Origin: Kordia zhangzhouensis
GTDB lineage: Bacteria; Bacteroidota; Bacteroidia; Flavobacteriales; Flavobacteriaceae
Length of the DNA stretch: 64,000 bases
Reading direction: 5' to 3'
Assembly (NCBI RefSeq): GCF_001005305.1
Contig: NZ_LBMH01000003.1
Location: 1-64,000, forward strand
Part shown: one piece after another, positions 1 to 5,948 of the stretch
How positions within the stretch are numbered: the first letter of the stretch is position 1
Layout of the letters: each line of letters starts with the position of its first letter
Notes under the pieces: generated by a model
The model's input: the letters and a program-made list of their open reading frames with translations, nothing else
The model's database searches: none
Told to the model about the DNA's origin: nothing
Translations under genes and position numbers: made by a program

Positions 1-19
1 GCCGCTTGAGTATCTCCCC
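1..19 (-). tRNA. tRNA 5' end, probably tRNA-Tyr (cut by window edge)
   Basis: On the minus strand this reads as the 5' end of a tRNA: acceptor GGGGAGA, then T8-A9, then CTCAAGCGGC, the start of a D arm of the kind seen in class II tRNAs. The anticodon lies outside the window. The guess Tyr rests on the acceptor/D-arm sequence and on the usual flavobacterial order tRNA-Thr, tRNA-Tyr, tRNA-Gly, tRNA-Thr, tuf. It follows tRNA-Thr by about 26 nt and would share its transcript. Confidence 0.7.
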
Positions 20-45
20 AATGGTATCATTATTTCAAAAATCAG

Positions 46-119
46 AGCCGATGGAGGGACTCGAACCCACGACCTGCTGATTACAAATCAGCTGCTCTAG
101 CCAGCTGAGCTACATCGGC
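46..119 (-). tRNA. tRNA-Thr (anticodon TGT)
   Basis: The minus strand folds as a full 74-nt cloverleaf: acceptor GCCGATG/CATCGGC, T8-A9, D arm GCTC...GAGC, anticodon stem GCTGA/TCAGC around the loop TTTGTAA (anticodon TGT), and a T arm containing GGTTCGAGTCC. CCA is not encoded. It is the first gene of a tRNA cluster that continues off the left edge; in this family the cluster normally leads into tuf, secE and nusG. Confidence 0.95.
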
Positions 120-129
120 TTTTGCTCAT

Positions 130-157
130 AAAAAAAGCCCGCTATTTCTAACGGACT
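130..157 (-). terminator. Rho-independent terminator of hpf
   Basis: On the minus strand the RNA forms stem AGUCCGUUA / UAGCGGGCU (two G-U wobbles) closed by a GAAA tetraloop and followed by a run of seven U. It lies about 57 nt past the hpf stop and just before tRNA-Thr. It overlaps the start region of the putative tRNA promoter, so one short segment separates the two transcription units. Confidence 0.65.
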
Positions 158-158
158 G

Positions 159-188
159 CAAATGTATAGATTATTTTTTTTAAACAAA
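159..188 (-). promoter_or_regulatory. Putative promoter of the tRNA-Thr/Tyr(-tuf) operon
   Basis: The minus strand carries TTTG (188-185), an 18-nt spacer, then TACATTTG (166-159). This matches the Bacteroidota primary-sigma consensus TTG ... TAnnTTTG. Transcription would start near 154, inside the hpf terminator hairpin, about 35 nt before tRNA-Thr. Read from the motif only. Confidence 0.6.
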
Positions 189-213
189 ACTATTTTTTAA
201 AATTTTTTACTCA

Positions 214-513
214 TCAATGAGCACGTACTTTTTCTTTTCTTTTCAATAAAGCTCTTTGAAGCGATTTAGTTCCTTCATCTGTGGCTTCTTCAAAAGTTTT
301 ACATTGTTTCTTTACCATAAGGTCATCACCCGGAATGTTAACTCTTATCTCCACGATTTTATTTTCCTTTGCACTTGTATTTTCTACCTTTAAATAGACA
401 TCAGCATCTATTATTTTATCGTAATACGTTTCAAGTTTGTCCATTTTTCTTTGAATAAAATCTACTAGTTTACGATCTACCGTAAAGTTTACGGACTGCA
501 TGTTTACTTTCAT
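214..513 (-). CDS. hpf: Ribosome hibernation-promoting factor, HPF/RaiA family
   Basis: Short HPF/RaiA (S30AE) protein of 99 residues. The family binds the 30S decoding region and silences ribosomes in stationary phase. It has the family pattern of an N-terminal strand (KVNMQSVNFTVDRKLVDFIQ), a KMDKLE helix and a basic tail (LLKRKEKVRAH). It lacks the long C-terminal dimerisation domain of long HPF. The open frame allows an upstream ATG at 522 (adding MPR); I chose the internal ATG because family members usually start MKV. It sits downstream of xerC and upstream of the tRNA-tuf region, the usual flavobacterial order. Confidence 0.9.
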   Translation of the reverse strand: MKVNMQSVNFTVDRKLVDFIQRKMDKLETYYDKIIDADVYLKVENTSAKENKIVEIRVNIPGDDLMVKKQCKTFEEATDEGTKSLQRALLKRKEKVRAH

Positions 514-559
514 ACGCGGCATTTTTAGAGGTTATATATTAGGTTTTACCTATTAAAGA

Positions 560-1447
560 TTACTTTTTGTTTCTAGGATGTGCTTTCGCATATACATTTT
601 TAAGTTCAGCTAAACTATTATGTGTATATACTTGTGTAGAAGCCAAACTAGCATGACCAAGCAATTCTTTAACAGCATTTAAGTCTGCACCTTGATTCAA
701 TAAATGAGTCGCAAATGTATGTCTAAGAATATGAGGACTCTTTTTTACTTTAGAAGATGCTATACTAAAATAGTCATTTATTAAACGATAAACAAGATTC
801 GGATAGATTTTATTTCCCTTCTCCGTTAAAAATAATTCGTGTTCTTTTTTAATATTTACTTCATCTCTGTATCGCAAATATGCTTTTAGTTGTTTTTCAA
901 GCTTTGGCAATAGTGGGACAATGCGTTCTTTGTTTCGTTTTCCTAAAACTTTAATTGTTTTTGCTGAAAAATCAATATTAGAATATTTTAGGTTGATTAG
1001 TTCACTGCGCCGCATTCCTGTAGCATACAACATTTCAATAATTGCTTTGTTTCGCATACCTTCGAAATTATCAGCATATTGAATGTCGTTAAATATTATT
1101 TCCATTTCCTTTTCTGAAAATGGCACTTGCACTTTTTTGGCAGTTTTTAATGCCTTATGTTTGACTAACGGATTTACTTCTATTTGTTTAGTTTTTAATA
1201 AGTATTTATAGTACGCTTTTAAAGAAGATATTTTACGATTGATGCTCACATTTGAGAGTCCTTCTTCTACTAAATGAACAATCCAATTTCGAATTTGAAC
1301 ATAATACACATTATCTATTGAATCATTTTCGTACTCTGACTTACAAAACTCTGAAAACGAGTACAGGTCATTCACATATGCTGTTACAGTATGTGCAGAA
1401 TAGTTTTTTTCTAATTTTAAATATTCCGTGAATGATGAGAAGGTCAT
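560..1447 (-). CDS. xerC: Tyrosine recombinase XerC/XerD family
   Basis: A 295-residue tyrosine recombinase, the family that resolves chromosome dimers at dif. An N-terminal SAM-like core-binding domain (about 1-85) precedes the catalytic domain. The catalytic residues are visible: Arg in TGMRRSEL, the HILRHTFATHL box with His and Arg, LGHAS, and the nucleophile Tyr in STQVYTHNS near the C terminus. Length and position between rpsU and hpf match the chromosomal Xer gene of flavobacteria rather than an integrase of a mobile element: no att repeats or phage genes are near. XerC and XerD cannot be told apart from sequence alone. Confidence 0.9.
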   Translation of the reverse strand: MTFSSFTEYLKLEKNYSAHTVTAYVNDLYSFSEFCKSEYENDSIDNVYYVQIRNWIVHLVEEGLSNVSINRKISSLKAYYKYLLKTKQIEVNPLVKHKALKTAKKVQVPFSEKEMEIIFNDIQYADNFEGMRNKAIIEMLYATGMRRSELINLKYSNIDFSAKTIKVLGKRNKERIVPLLPKLEKQLKAYLRYRDEVNIKKEHELFLTEKGNKIYPNLVYRLINDYFSIASSKVKKSPHILRHTFATHLLNQGADLNAVKELLGHASLASTQVYTHNSLAELKNVYAKAHPRNKK

Positions 1448-1505
1448 GTTTGACTACCTATTATTTCCTTGTTTATTTATTACAAGGTACTAAAGTTTTG
1501 TGCAT

Positions 1506-1536
1506 AAAAAAAGGTTTCCAAATGGAAACCTTTTTT
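1506..1536 (-). terminator. Terminator after rpsU
   Basis: Stem AAAAAAAGGTTTCC (1506-1519), 4-nt loop, GGAAACCTTTTTT (1524-1536). It lies 16 nt past the rpsU stop and before xerC. The A/T runs make it functional in either direction, but the only gene ending here is rpsU on the minus strand. Confidence 0.85.
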
Positions 1537-1551
1537 GTTTTTTTTGACATC

Positions 1552-1746
1552 TTAAACTTCTTCTTGATCTCTAAGATGTTGTATGTATTGCGCTTTTTGA
1601 ATTTGTGCTCTACGTTCTACAGAAGGCTTTGTAAAGTGCTTTCTAGCTCGTAACTGACGCATTCCTCCGGTACGATCAAATTTTCTTTTGAAACGCTTTA
1701 GCGCTCTGTCTATATTTTCTCCTTCTTTAACTGGTATAATTAACAT
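1552..1746 (-). CDS. rpsU: 30S ribosomal protein bS21
   Basis: A 64-residue bS21, starting MLIIPVKEGENIDRALKRF. The open frame extends 13 codons upstream, but the ATG at 1746 is set by a strong Shine-Dalgarno (AGGAGGT, 9-nt spacing) and the family start. The basic middle (KRFKRKFDRTGG, RARKHF) contacts 16S rRNA. In Flavobacterium johnsoniae bS21, with bS18 and bS6, sequesters the anti-SD of the ribosome; I recall Tyr54 as a contact, and residue 54 here is Tyr. It is a single-gene unit with its own promoter (1783-1812) and terminator (1506-1536). Confidence 0.95.
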   Translation of the reverse strand: MLIIPVKEGENIDRALKRFKRKFDRTGGMRQLRARKHFTKPSVERRAQIQKAQYIQHLRDQEEV

Positions 1747-1754
1747 AGTCCTTA

Positions 1755-1762
1755 ACCTCCTC
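1755..1762 (-). promoter_or_regulatory. Strong Shine-Dalgarno of rpsU (decides its start)
   Basis: The minus strand reads GAGGAGGTTAAGGACTATG. AGGAGGT can pair with the 16S 3' end ACCUCCU, and 9 nt separate the last G of AGGAGG from the ATG at 1746. Other genes in the window show no comparable SD, as expected in Bacteroidota. Confidence 0.85.
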
Positions 1763-1782
1763 TCTTTTAGAATTTGTGGGTG

Positions 1783-1812
1783 CAAATATACAGACTATTT
1801 TTAATTCACCAA
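1783..1812 (-). promoter_or_regulatory. Promoter of rpsU
   Basis: Minus strand: TTG (1812-1810), 19-nt spacer, TATATTTG (1790-1783). It matches the Bacteroidota consensus. The predicted start near 1777 gives a leader of about 30 nt that contains the SD. Confidence 0.7.
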
Positions 1813-1834
1813 GAAACTTTTTTATTTATTTTTC

Positions 1835-1923
1835 GCATTAGCGATAGAGGCTATGTTGAAGCTCCTCCCGAGTTTATCGGGAGAGCGACTGCCGAAAGCG
1901 CGGCCGCTAATGTAGCGGAATGC
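1835..1923. repeat. GC-rich structured intergenic element (multi-branch fold)
   Basis: An 89-bp block, far richer in GC than the AT-rich flanks. Outer arms GCATT (1835-1839) and AATGC (1919-1923) enclose several hairpins: ATAG/CTAT (1844-1854), CTCCCGA/TCGGGAG around GTTTA (1865-1883), a CCGAAAGCGCGG stem-loop (1892-1903) and CCGCTA/TAGCGG around ATG (1904-1918). It lies between the amylase stop and the rpsU promoter and has no open frame. It resembles dispersed REP-like elements or a structured RNA. I believe similar blocks recur in flavobacterial genomes but cannot check, and no second copy is in this window. Confidence 0.6.
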
Positions 1924-1970
1924 CCATAATATTTTTTATATAGTATCTTCTGTTCTTTTGGTAACAAATT

Positions 1971-3353
1971 TTATTTAACTGACCAGACTGTGTAGCTTTT
2001 TGGTGGAGCTTGAATTTTCACCCAACGTCCGCCTTGCGTTACTGGTTCCCAATTGGAATGTCCTGTATAGTCTTTGATTCGTGTGTTTGACCAATTAGTT
2101 TCTACCCAGCGTTCTTGCCAGTTATTAGAATTGTTGATATACACTACTAAGCCTGGACCATTATATCCATTTCTTCTAGAGACATATTCATCAGTATCGG
2201 TATATAAAATTGAAGTGTTTCCGCTTGCCAAGTTGTTATGTATCCAAATCAAGTTGTTTAAACGTTCTTTGTTGAGCCATTCTTCATAATCACGATAGAA
2301 TACTGTTGGATATCCTTCATGAGTTAAGATATATGCGTACGCTAAGATTTTGTTATTTATAATTTCATCTGTGTCATGATTTGCTACAAAAGTTACTGCT
2401 CTAGATGCGTTTCGTTTCCACAACATATCATCATTAAGTCTGTTTAAATTATTTCCTTGAAATGCATCTCTCATTCTGTAGTAACATGCAAAATCGAATG
2501 CACTTACTTCAGCTTGGCTTGTCCACCAGTCAAGTGTTGCCGCGTTTCCATCCCAATACTCACCTACGGAAAAACCGCCAACAGCATTTTTCCAGTCTTT
2601 CACTACCCAAGGTGCAAATCCTTTGACGTAATCAAATCTCCAACCGTCAAATCCAACAACATTTTTGTAGTATTTAGCAACTGAATTCGAATTGCGCCAT
2701 AACCAATCTTGCACATAACTTTTGTGATGACATAAATCTGCAAAACCACCAAAAACACCTTCGTCATTAGAATGGTAATCATTAGGATGAAAATCGTAAT
2801 AGGTTCTATTGAACATTCCGGACATAGGTTGGTAATTTGTGTACGTATTGGTTCCTTTAAACGGATTGTATTCACTGTCTCCACCACTGTTGTGATTTAT
2901 AACAATATCAGCAATCACACTTAATTGACTGTTATGTGCTGTATTGATTAAGCTGAGTAGTTCGGAAGTAGACCCGAAACGTGTTTCCACACTTCCCATT
3001 TGGTTATATTCTCCAAAATCGTAATAATCAAATGGATCGTATCCCATTGAGAATGGACCATTTTGAGCTTTTGATGCTGGAGGAAGCCAAATAGCATCAA
3101 ATCCTGCATTGCTCCAATCGGCTACTTTTCCTTTCACCACATTCCACCAAGTTCCGCCGGCTGGCACATCCCAATAGAATGCTTGCATCATTACTCCAGA
3201 GCCAATAGGTTTTAAGTTTGCACTGTTTTTTGCCGTACTGAGTTCTTTTGTCGGTTCTTTACCTTGTTCGTTTTCTTGAGCTAGCTCATCCTTCGAACAA
3301 CCAATGATAAATAGACCGATTAGTAAGAAATAAATTAGTTTATTTTTTTTCAT
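1971..3353 (-). CDS. Alpha-amylase, GH13 family, surface/secreted lipoprotein
   Basis: A 460-residue glycoside hydrolase family 13 enzyme, expected to cut alpha-1,4-glucan (starch, glycogen). The N terminus is a lipoprotein signal (hydrophobic run ending FIIGC, Cys at about 19), so it should be anchored outside the cytoplasm. GH13 regions appear in order: DIVINH (region I), GWRFDYVKGF (region II, Asp nucleophile), GEYWDG (region III, Glu acid/base) and VANHDTD (region IV). A C-terminal beta domain ends in YTVWSVK. No SusC/SusD genes flank it, so it is not inside a typical polysaccharide utilisation locus. Upstream lie a LacI-type operator and a second palindrome. Confidence 0.92.
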   Translation of the reverse strand: MKKNKLIYFLLIGLFIIGCSKDELAQENEQGKEPTKELSTAKNSANLKPIGSGVMMQAFYWDVPAGGTWWNVVKGKVADWSNAGFDAIWLPPASKAQNGPFSMGYDPFDYYDFGEYNQMGSVETRFGSTSELLSLINTAHNSQLSVIADIVINHNSGGDSEYNPFKGTNTYTNYQPMSGMFNRTYYDFHPNDYHSNDEGVFGGFADLCHHKSYVQDWLWRNSNSVAKYYKNVVGFDGWRFDYVKGFAPWVVKDWKNAVGGFSVGEYWDGNAATLDWWTSQAEVSAFDFACYYRMRDAFQGNNLNRLNDDMLWKRNASRAVTFVANHDTDEIINNKILAYAYILTHEGYPTVFYRDYEEWLNKERLNNLIWIHNNLASGNTSILYTDTDEYVSRRNGYNGPGLVVYINNSNNWQERWVETNWSNTRIKDYTGHSNWEPVTQGGRWVKIQAPPKSYTVWSVK

Positions 3354-3395
3354 GTTTTGGTAATTATTTTGGTTAAAGTGTATTTGAAGTTAAAA

Positions 3396-3424
3396 CAATT
3401 ATATATGCTAATAGAATTCTGCAA
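3396..3424 (-). promoter_or_regulatory. Putative amylase promoter
   Basis: Minus strand: TTG (3424-3422), 18-nt spacer, TATAATTG (3403-3396), one mismatch from TAnnTTTG. The leader would be about 38 nt. The LacI-type palindrome ends only a few bases upstream of the TTG. Confidence 0.4.
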
Positions 3425-3428
3425 TAAG

Positions 3429-3442
3429 CGAAAACGTTTTCG
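3429..3442. promoter_or_regulatory. LacI/GalR-type operator upstream of alpha-amylase
   Basis: A perfect 14-bp palindrome CGAAAACGTTTTCG with the central CG step typical of LacI/GalR-family operators. It lies 76 bp upstream of the amylase ATG and just upstream of the putative -33 box, a position that suits activation better than steric repression. The regulator is not encoded in the window. Confidence 0.65.
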
Positions 3443-3463
3443 TGTTGATAAGTTTATCATTTA

Positions 3464-3478
3464 TACGGTTTTACCGTA
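3464..3478. promoter_or_regulatory. 15-bp palindrome TACGGT-TTT-ACCGTA, copy 1
   Basis: A perfect 6-3-6 inverted repeat about 110 bp upstream of the amylase start. The identical 15-mer occurs at 14549-14563. It is too short and lacks the T run of a terminator; a binding site for a dimeric regulator is the best reading. Confidence 0.5.
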
Positions 3479-3502
3479 AGGTATCCGTGCGATTTTTATC
3501 AA

Positions 3503-3534
3503 AAAAAAGACCACTTTCAAAAAAGTGGTCTTTT
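3503..3534 (-). terminator. Terminator after acyl-CoA dehydrogenase
   Basis: Stem AAGACCACTT / AAGTGGTCTT with flanking A and T runs, 24 nt past the stop of the minus-strand acyl-CoA dehydrogenase gene. It insulates the amylase promoter from readthrough. Confidence 0.85.
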
Positions 3535-3557
3535 AAATATTTTATAGAAAGATGTTG

Positions 3558-4724
3558 TTATGTTGCTGGTTTGTAATCTTTTTTGTCAATAATCATCTTC
3601 GCAATGATTTCTCTAAGAATTTCAGATGTTCCTCCTCCAATTGGCCCTAATCGACTATCGCGTAACATACGTGCTAAAGGATATTCTTCCATGTAACCAT
3701 ATCCTCCAAGCATTTGCAAACATTGATAAATTACATTATCAGCTACTTTAGTGGATTGCAATTTAGACATTGTAGCTTCTTTTACCACATATTCGTTTTT
3801 ATCTAATCGAGAAGCAACAGCATAGTTGAATGTTTTGCAAATTTCTACTTCTGTTGCAAGGTCTGCCATTGTATGACGTAATGCTTGAAATTTATCTATT
3901 GTTCTTCCAAAAGCCTGTCTTTCAGACATATATTGCAATGTATACTCAATAGCGTATTCGGCTCTTGCATGTGCATTGATTCCCATTATGAGACGTTCTA
4001 GAGCAAAGTGCTGCATGATGTATGGAAACCCCATATTTTCTTCTCCCATAAGATTTTCAAGCGGAATTTCAACATTATCAAAAGCAATTTCGCCTGTATC
4101 AGAAGCACGCCAACCTAGCTTATCTAATTTAGTTGCTGAAATTCCAGGAATGTCTCTATCCATGATGAATATACTAATCCCTTTATTTCCTAATTCAGGG
4201 TTCGTTTTTGCAGCTACTACTAAGTAATCACTATAAACACCATTGGTAATAAAGGTTTTTGACCCGTTGATTACATATTTATCACCTTTTTTTACAGCTG
4301 TAGTTCGCATTCCTGCCACATCAGATCCTCCAAAAGGTTCAGTAATACATAAACAACCTATTTTTTCCCCTGTTATACTAGGTGCTAGATACCGTTCTTT
4401 TATTTCGTGACTTCCTTCTTTATTAACATGTGTCATTGCTAAGTACGCATGTGCCCACATTGCCGCTGCAAATCCACCGGAATTGATACGTTGCATTTCT
4501 TCTAAAAGAATCACAGTGTAGAATAAATCTAAATCAAGACCTCCATACGCTTCTGGATATGCCAATCCGAAATATCCCATTTCTCCAAATTTCTCCCAAA
4601 TAAAGCGTTCAATGGTTCCTGTTTTTTCCCACTTATCGACATGAGGGACGACTTCTTTTTTTAAAAAATCTCTCAAACTTTCTCTAAAAAGCTGATGTTC
4701 TTCATTGAAGTATATGCTTTCCAT
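3558..4724 (-). CDS. Acyl-CoA dehydrogenase
   Basis: An FAD-dependent acyl-CoA dehydrogenase of about 388 residues that oxidises an acyl-CoA thioester at C2-C3 and passes electrons to ETF. N-terminal helical domain, middle beta domain (CITEPFGGSDVAGM, FITNG) and C-terminal helical domain (RQAFGRTIDKFQALRHTMADL, MLGGYGYMEEYPLARMLRD) are all present. The catalytic Glu of the medium/short-chain type (EGTS) is Gly here (GGGTSEI), while Glu is present in the LERL motif, the base position used by isovaleryl-CoA and long-chain enzymes. So branched- or long-chain substrates are likelier. An upstream ATG at 4733 would add three residues. It follows the ComEA-like gene and may share its transcript. Confidence 0.9.
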   Translation of the reverse strand: MESIYFNEEHQLFRESLRDFLKKEVVPHVDKWEKTGTIERFIWEKFGEMGYFGLAYPEAYGGLDLDLFYTVILLEEMQRINSGGFAAAMWAHAYLAMTHVNKEGSHEIKERYLAPSITGEKIGCLCITEPFGGSDVAGMRTTAVKKGDKYVINGSKTFITNGVYSDYLVVAAKTNPELGNKGISIFIMDRDIPGISATKLDKLGWRASDTGEIAFDNVEIPLENLMGEENMGFPYIMQHFALERLIMGINAHARAEYAIEYTLQYMSERQAFGRTIDKFQALRHTMADLATEVEICKTFNYAVASRLDKNEYVVKEATMSKLQSTKVADNVIYQCLQMLGGYGYMEEYPLARMLRDSRLGPIGGGTSEILREIIAKMIIDKKDYKPAT

Positions 4725-4747
4725 ACCTGGCAATTTTTTTGTTTTTT

Positions 4748-5626
4748 TTATTGGATTAGCAAATATAACTTAATTATCTCTAATTTATCGGATGGAAAGT
4801 TTTGAATTTTTGTCAATTCTTCAAAATTTCTGAAACCTTCTCTCAGAACTCGTTGATTGATAATTTGATCCGCTATTTCATAATTGATATAGGGAATTTG
4901 CAATAATTCTTCCAACTCACATGTATTGAGATTTATTTGTTTTATTTGGGGAGGCACTAAATAAAAATGATTCCAGAGTTCTTTGATTACTTCTGGTTTT
5001 AGTCCATATACATCATTAATTTGAGATGTTGCAACAAAGCCCTTGAGCTTGGTTCTATATTTTATTATTCTAGCAGATAGTTTCTGACCGATCCCATACA
5101 CTTTTGTTAGCTCTTCTGCCGAAGCCAGATTCAAATCTTTTTTTTCAATCTTTTCATTTGTATTTTTAACAAAGGATTGGTGTTTAAATACTTTTTTCCT
5201 TTTCTTTTTTTGATTTGTTACCCATTCTGGAAACTTAAAGTAGGGACGTACTATATTTAGTAAAGAATCTGAAACTTTAGTGACTTCTTGAAATTCTTTA
5301 GCAGAATTAACATATTTATTTTGCGCTCTGTACGCATACAATCGATCTATTTCTTCGGTTGACATACCCAATGTATATCCTTTATAATCTGAAATAAAAT
5401 TAGGATTAAACGGATAGTGTTTTGGCTTTTTATTGATTGCCAATAGTTTTAACGAATCTATTTTTTGCTGAAACTCTAATAGTTCTTCATCGGTAAATGA
5501 ATGAGCCGTTTTTGCGGGATTTGTGCAAAAATATACTACTTGCATCAAGAAAATAAGCAGTATAATACACAAAATCCCACTTCGCTCTGTTGTAAGAAAC
5601 GTAAAGTGAGATTTGATGTTTTTCAT
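4748..5626 (-). CDS. ComEA-like helix-hairpin-helix membrane protein
   Basis: A 292-residue protein with one N-terminal membrane segment (about 16-33, ILCIILLIFLMQVVYF) and two or three helix-hairpin-helix units in the C-terminal half: DLNLASAEELTKVYGIGQKLSARI, a following YGLKPEVI unit, and INLNTCELEELLQIPYINYEIADQII. These resemble the double-stranded-DNA-binding repeats of the competence protein ComEA. It probably binds DNA on the outer face of the inner membrane, but a role in uptake is inference: no comEC or pilus genes are nearby. The middle region (70-140) also has repeat-like segments. The gene lies 14 nt or slightly more upstream of the acyl-CoA dehydrogenase gene. Confidence 0.8.
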   Translation of the reverse strand: MKNIKSHFTFLTTERSGILCIILLIFLMQVVYFCTNPAKTAHSFTDEELLEFQQKIDSLKLLAINKKPKHYPFNPNFISDYKGYTLGMSTEEIDRLYAYRAQNKYVNSAKEFQEVTKVSDSLLNIVRPYFKFPEWVTNQKKKRKKVFKHQSFVKNTNEKIEKKDLNLASAEELTKVYGIGQKLSARIIKYRTKLKGFVATSQINDVYGLKPEVIKELWNHFYLVPPQIKQINLNTCELEELLQIPYINYEIADQIINQRVLREGFRNFEELTKIQNFPSDKLEIIKLYLLIQ

Positions 5627-5701
5627 GTTTCGATATTTTTAATGAATCGTCACATGAGTATATTAGGTTTATTATTCTGTTGCTTATTTAAGAATGAAAT
5701 G

Positions 5702-5721
5702 AATGATTTTTAAAAATCATT
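5702..5721 (-). terminator. 20-bp palindrome over the stop codon of the Cys-rich peptide gene
   Basis: AATGATTTTT (5702-5711) and AAAAATCATT (5712-5721) form a perfect inverted repeat centred on the TAA stop of the peptide gene. AT-rich and without a separate U tract, so a weak terminator or 3'-end stabiliser at best. Confidence 0.35.
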
Positions 5722-5919
5722 ACACTTGTCATCACACCAAGAAAAACAACTATCGTTTATAGTTGGAATATCTATGGTCGGAATTTCAATAGGTTTCACA
5801 GGACATACTTGACACGTCGTAGGTGAATCAGATGCTCCTCCTTTAATTACTTGAATGTCTCTTAGATTAGAAATCGTTTTTTTGTTGAGTCCTAAACCTT
5901 TTAAGCTTCTTTTTTTCAT
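5710..5919 (-). CDS. Double-glycine leader Cys-rich peptide (class I lanthipeptide-like precursor)
   Basis: A 69-residue peptide with the Bacteroidota natural-product-precursor leader: basic start, LGLNKKTISNL, then IKGG at 25-28, the expected cut site of a C39-type peptidase transporter. The 41-residue core holds five Cys (36, 39, 58, 62, 66), several Ser/Thr, and a repeated IPTI unit (PIEIPTIDIPTI). The leader aligns with the two 51-residue peptides at 14614-14946. No lanthionine synthetase, radical SAM enzyme or C39 transporter is in the window, so modification and export would depend on genes elsewhere. It starts 29 nt after the alanine symporter stop, on the same strand. Whether it is modified is unknown. 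Confidence 0.8.
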   Translation of the reverse strand: MKKRSLKGLGLNKKTISNLRDIQVIKGGASDSPTTCQVCPVKPIEIPTIDIPTINDSCFSWCDDKCNDF

Positions 5920-5948
5920 AATGTAGAGTTTAAGTTTATAAAGTTAAA

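Noticed and set aside
560-1447. Tyrosine recombinase as integrase of a mobile element
   Set aside because: It lies between rpsU and hpf, the normal flavobacterial place for the chromosomal Xer gene, and no att repeats, phage or transfer genes are near.
3558-4724. Inactivated acyl-CoA dehydrogenase because the EGTS Glu is Gly
   Set aside because: Isovaleryl-CoA and long-chain type enzymes use a Glu in the LERL helix, which is present here, and have a small residue at the other position.
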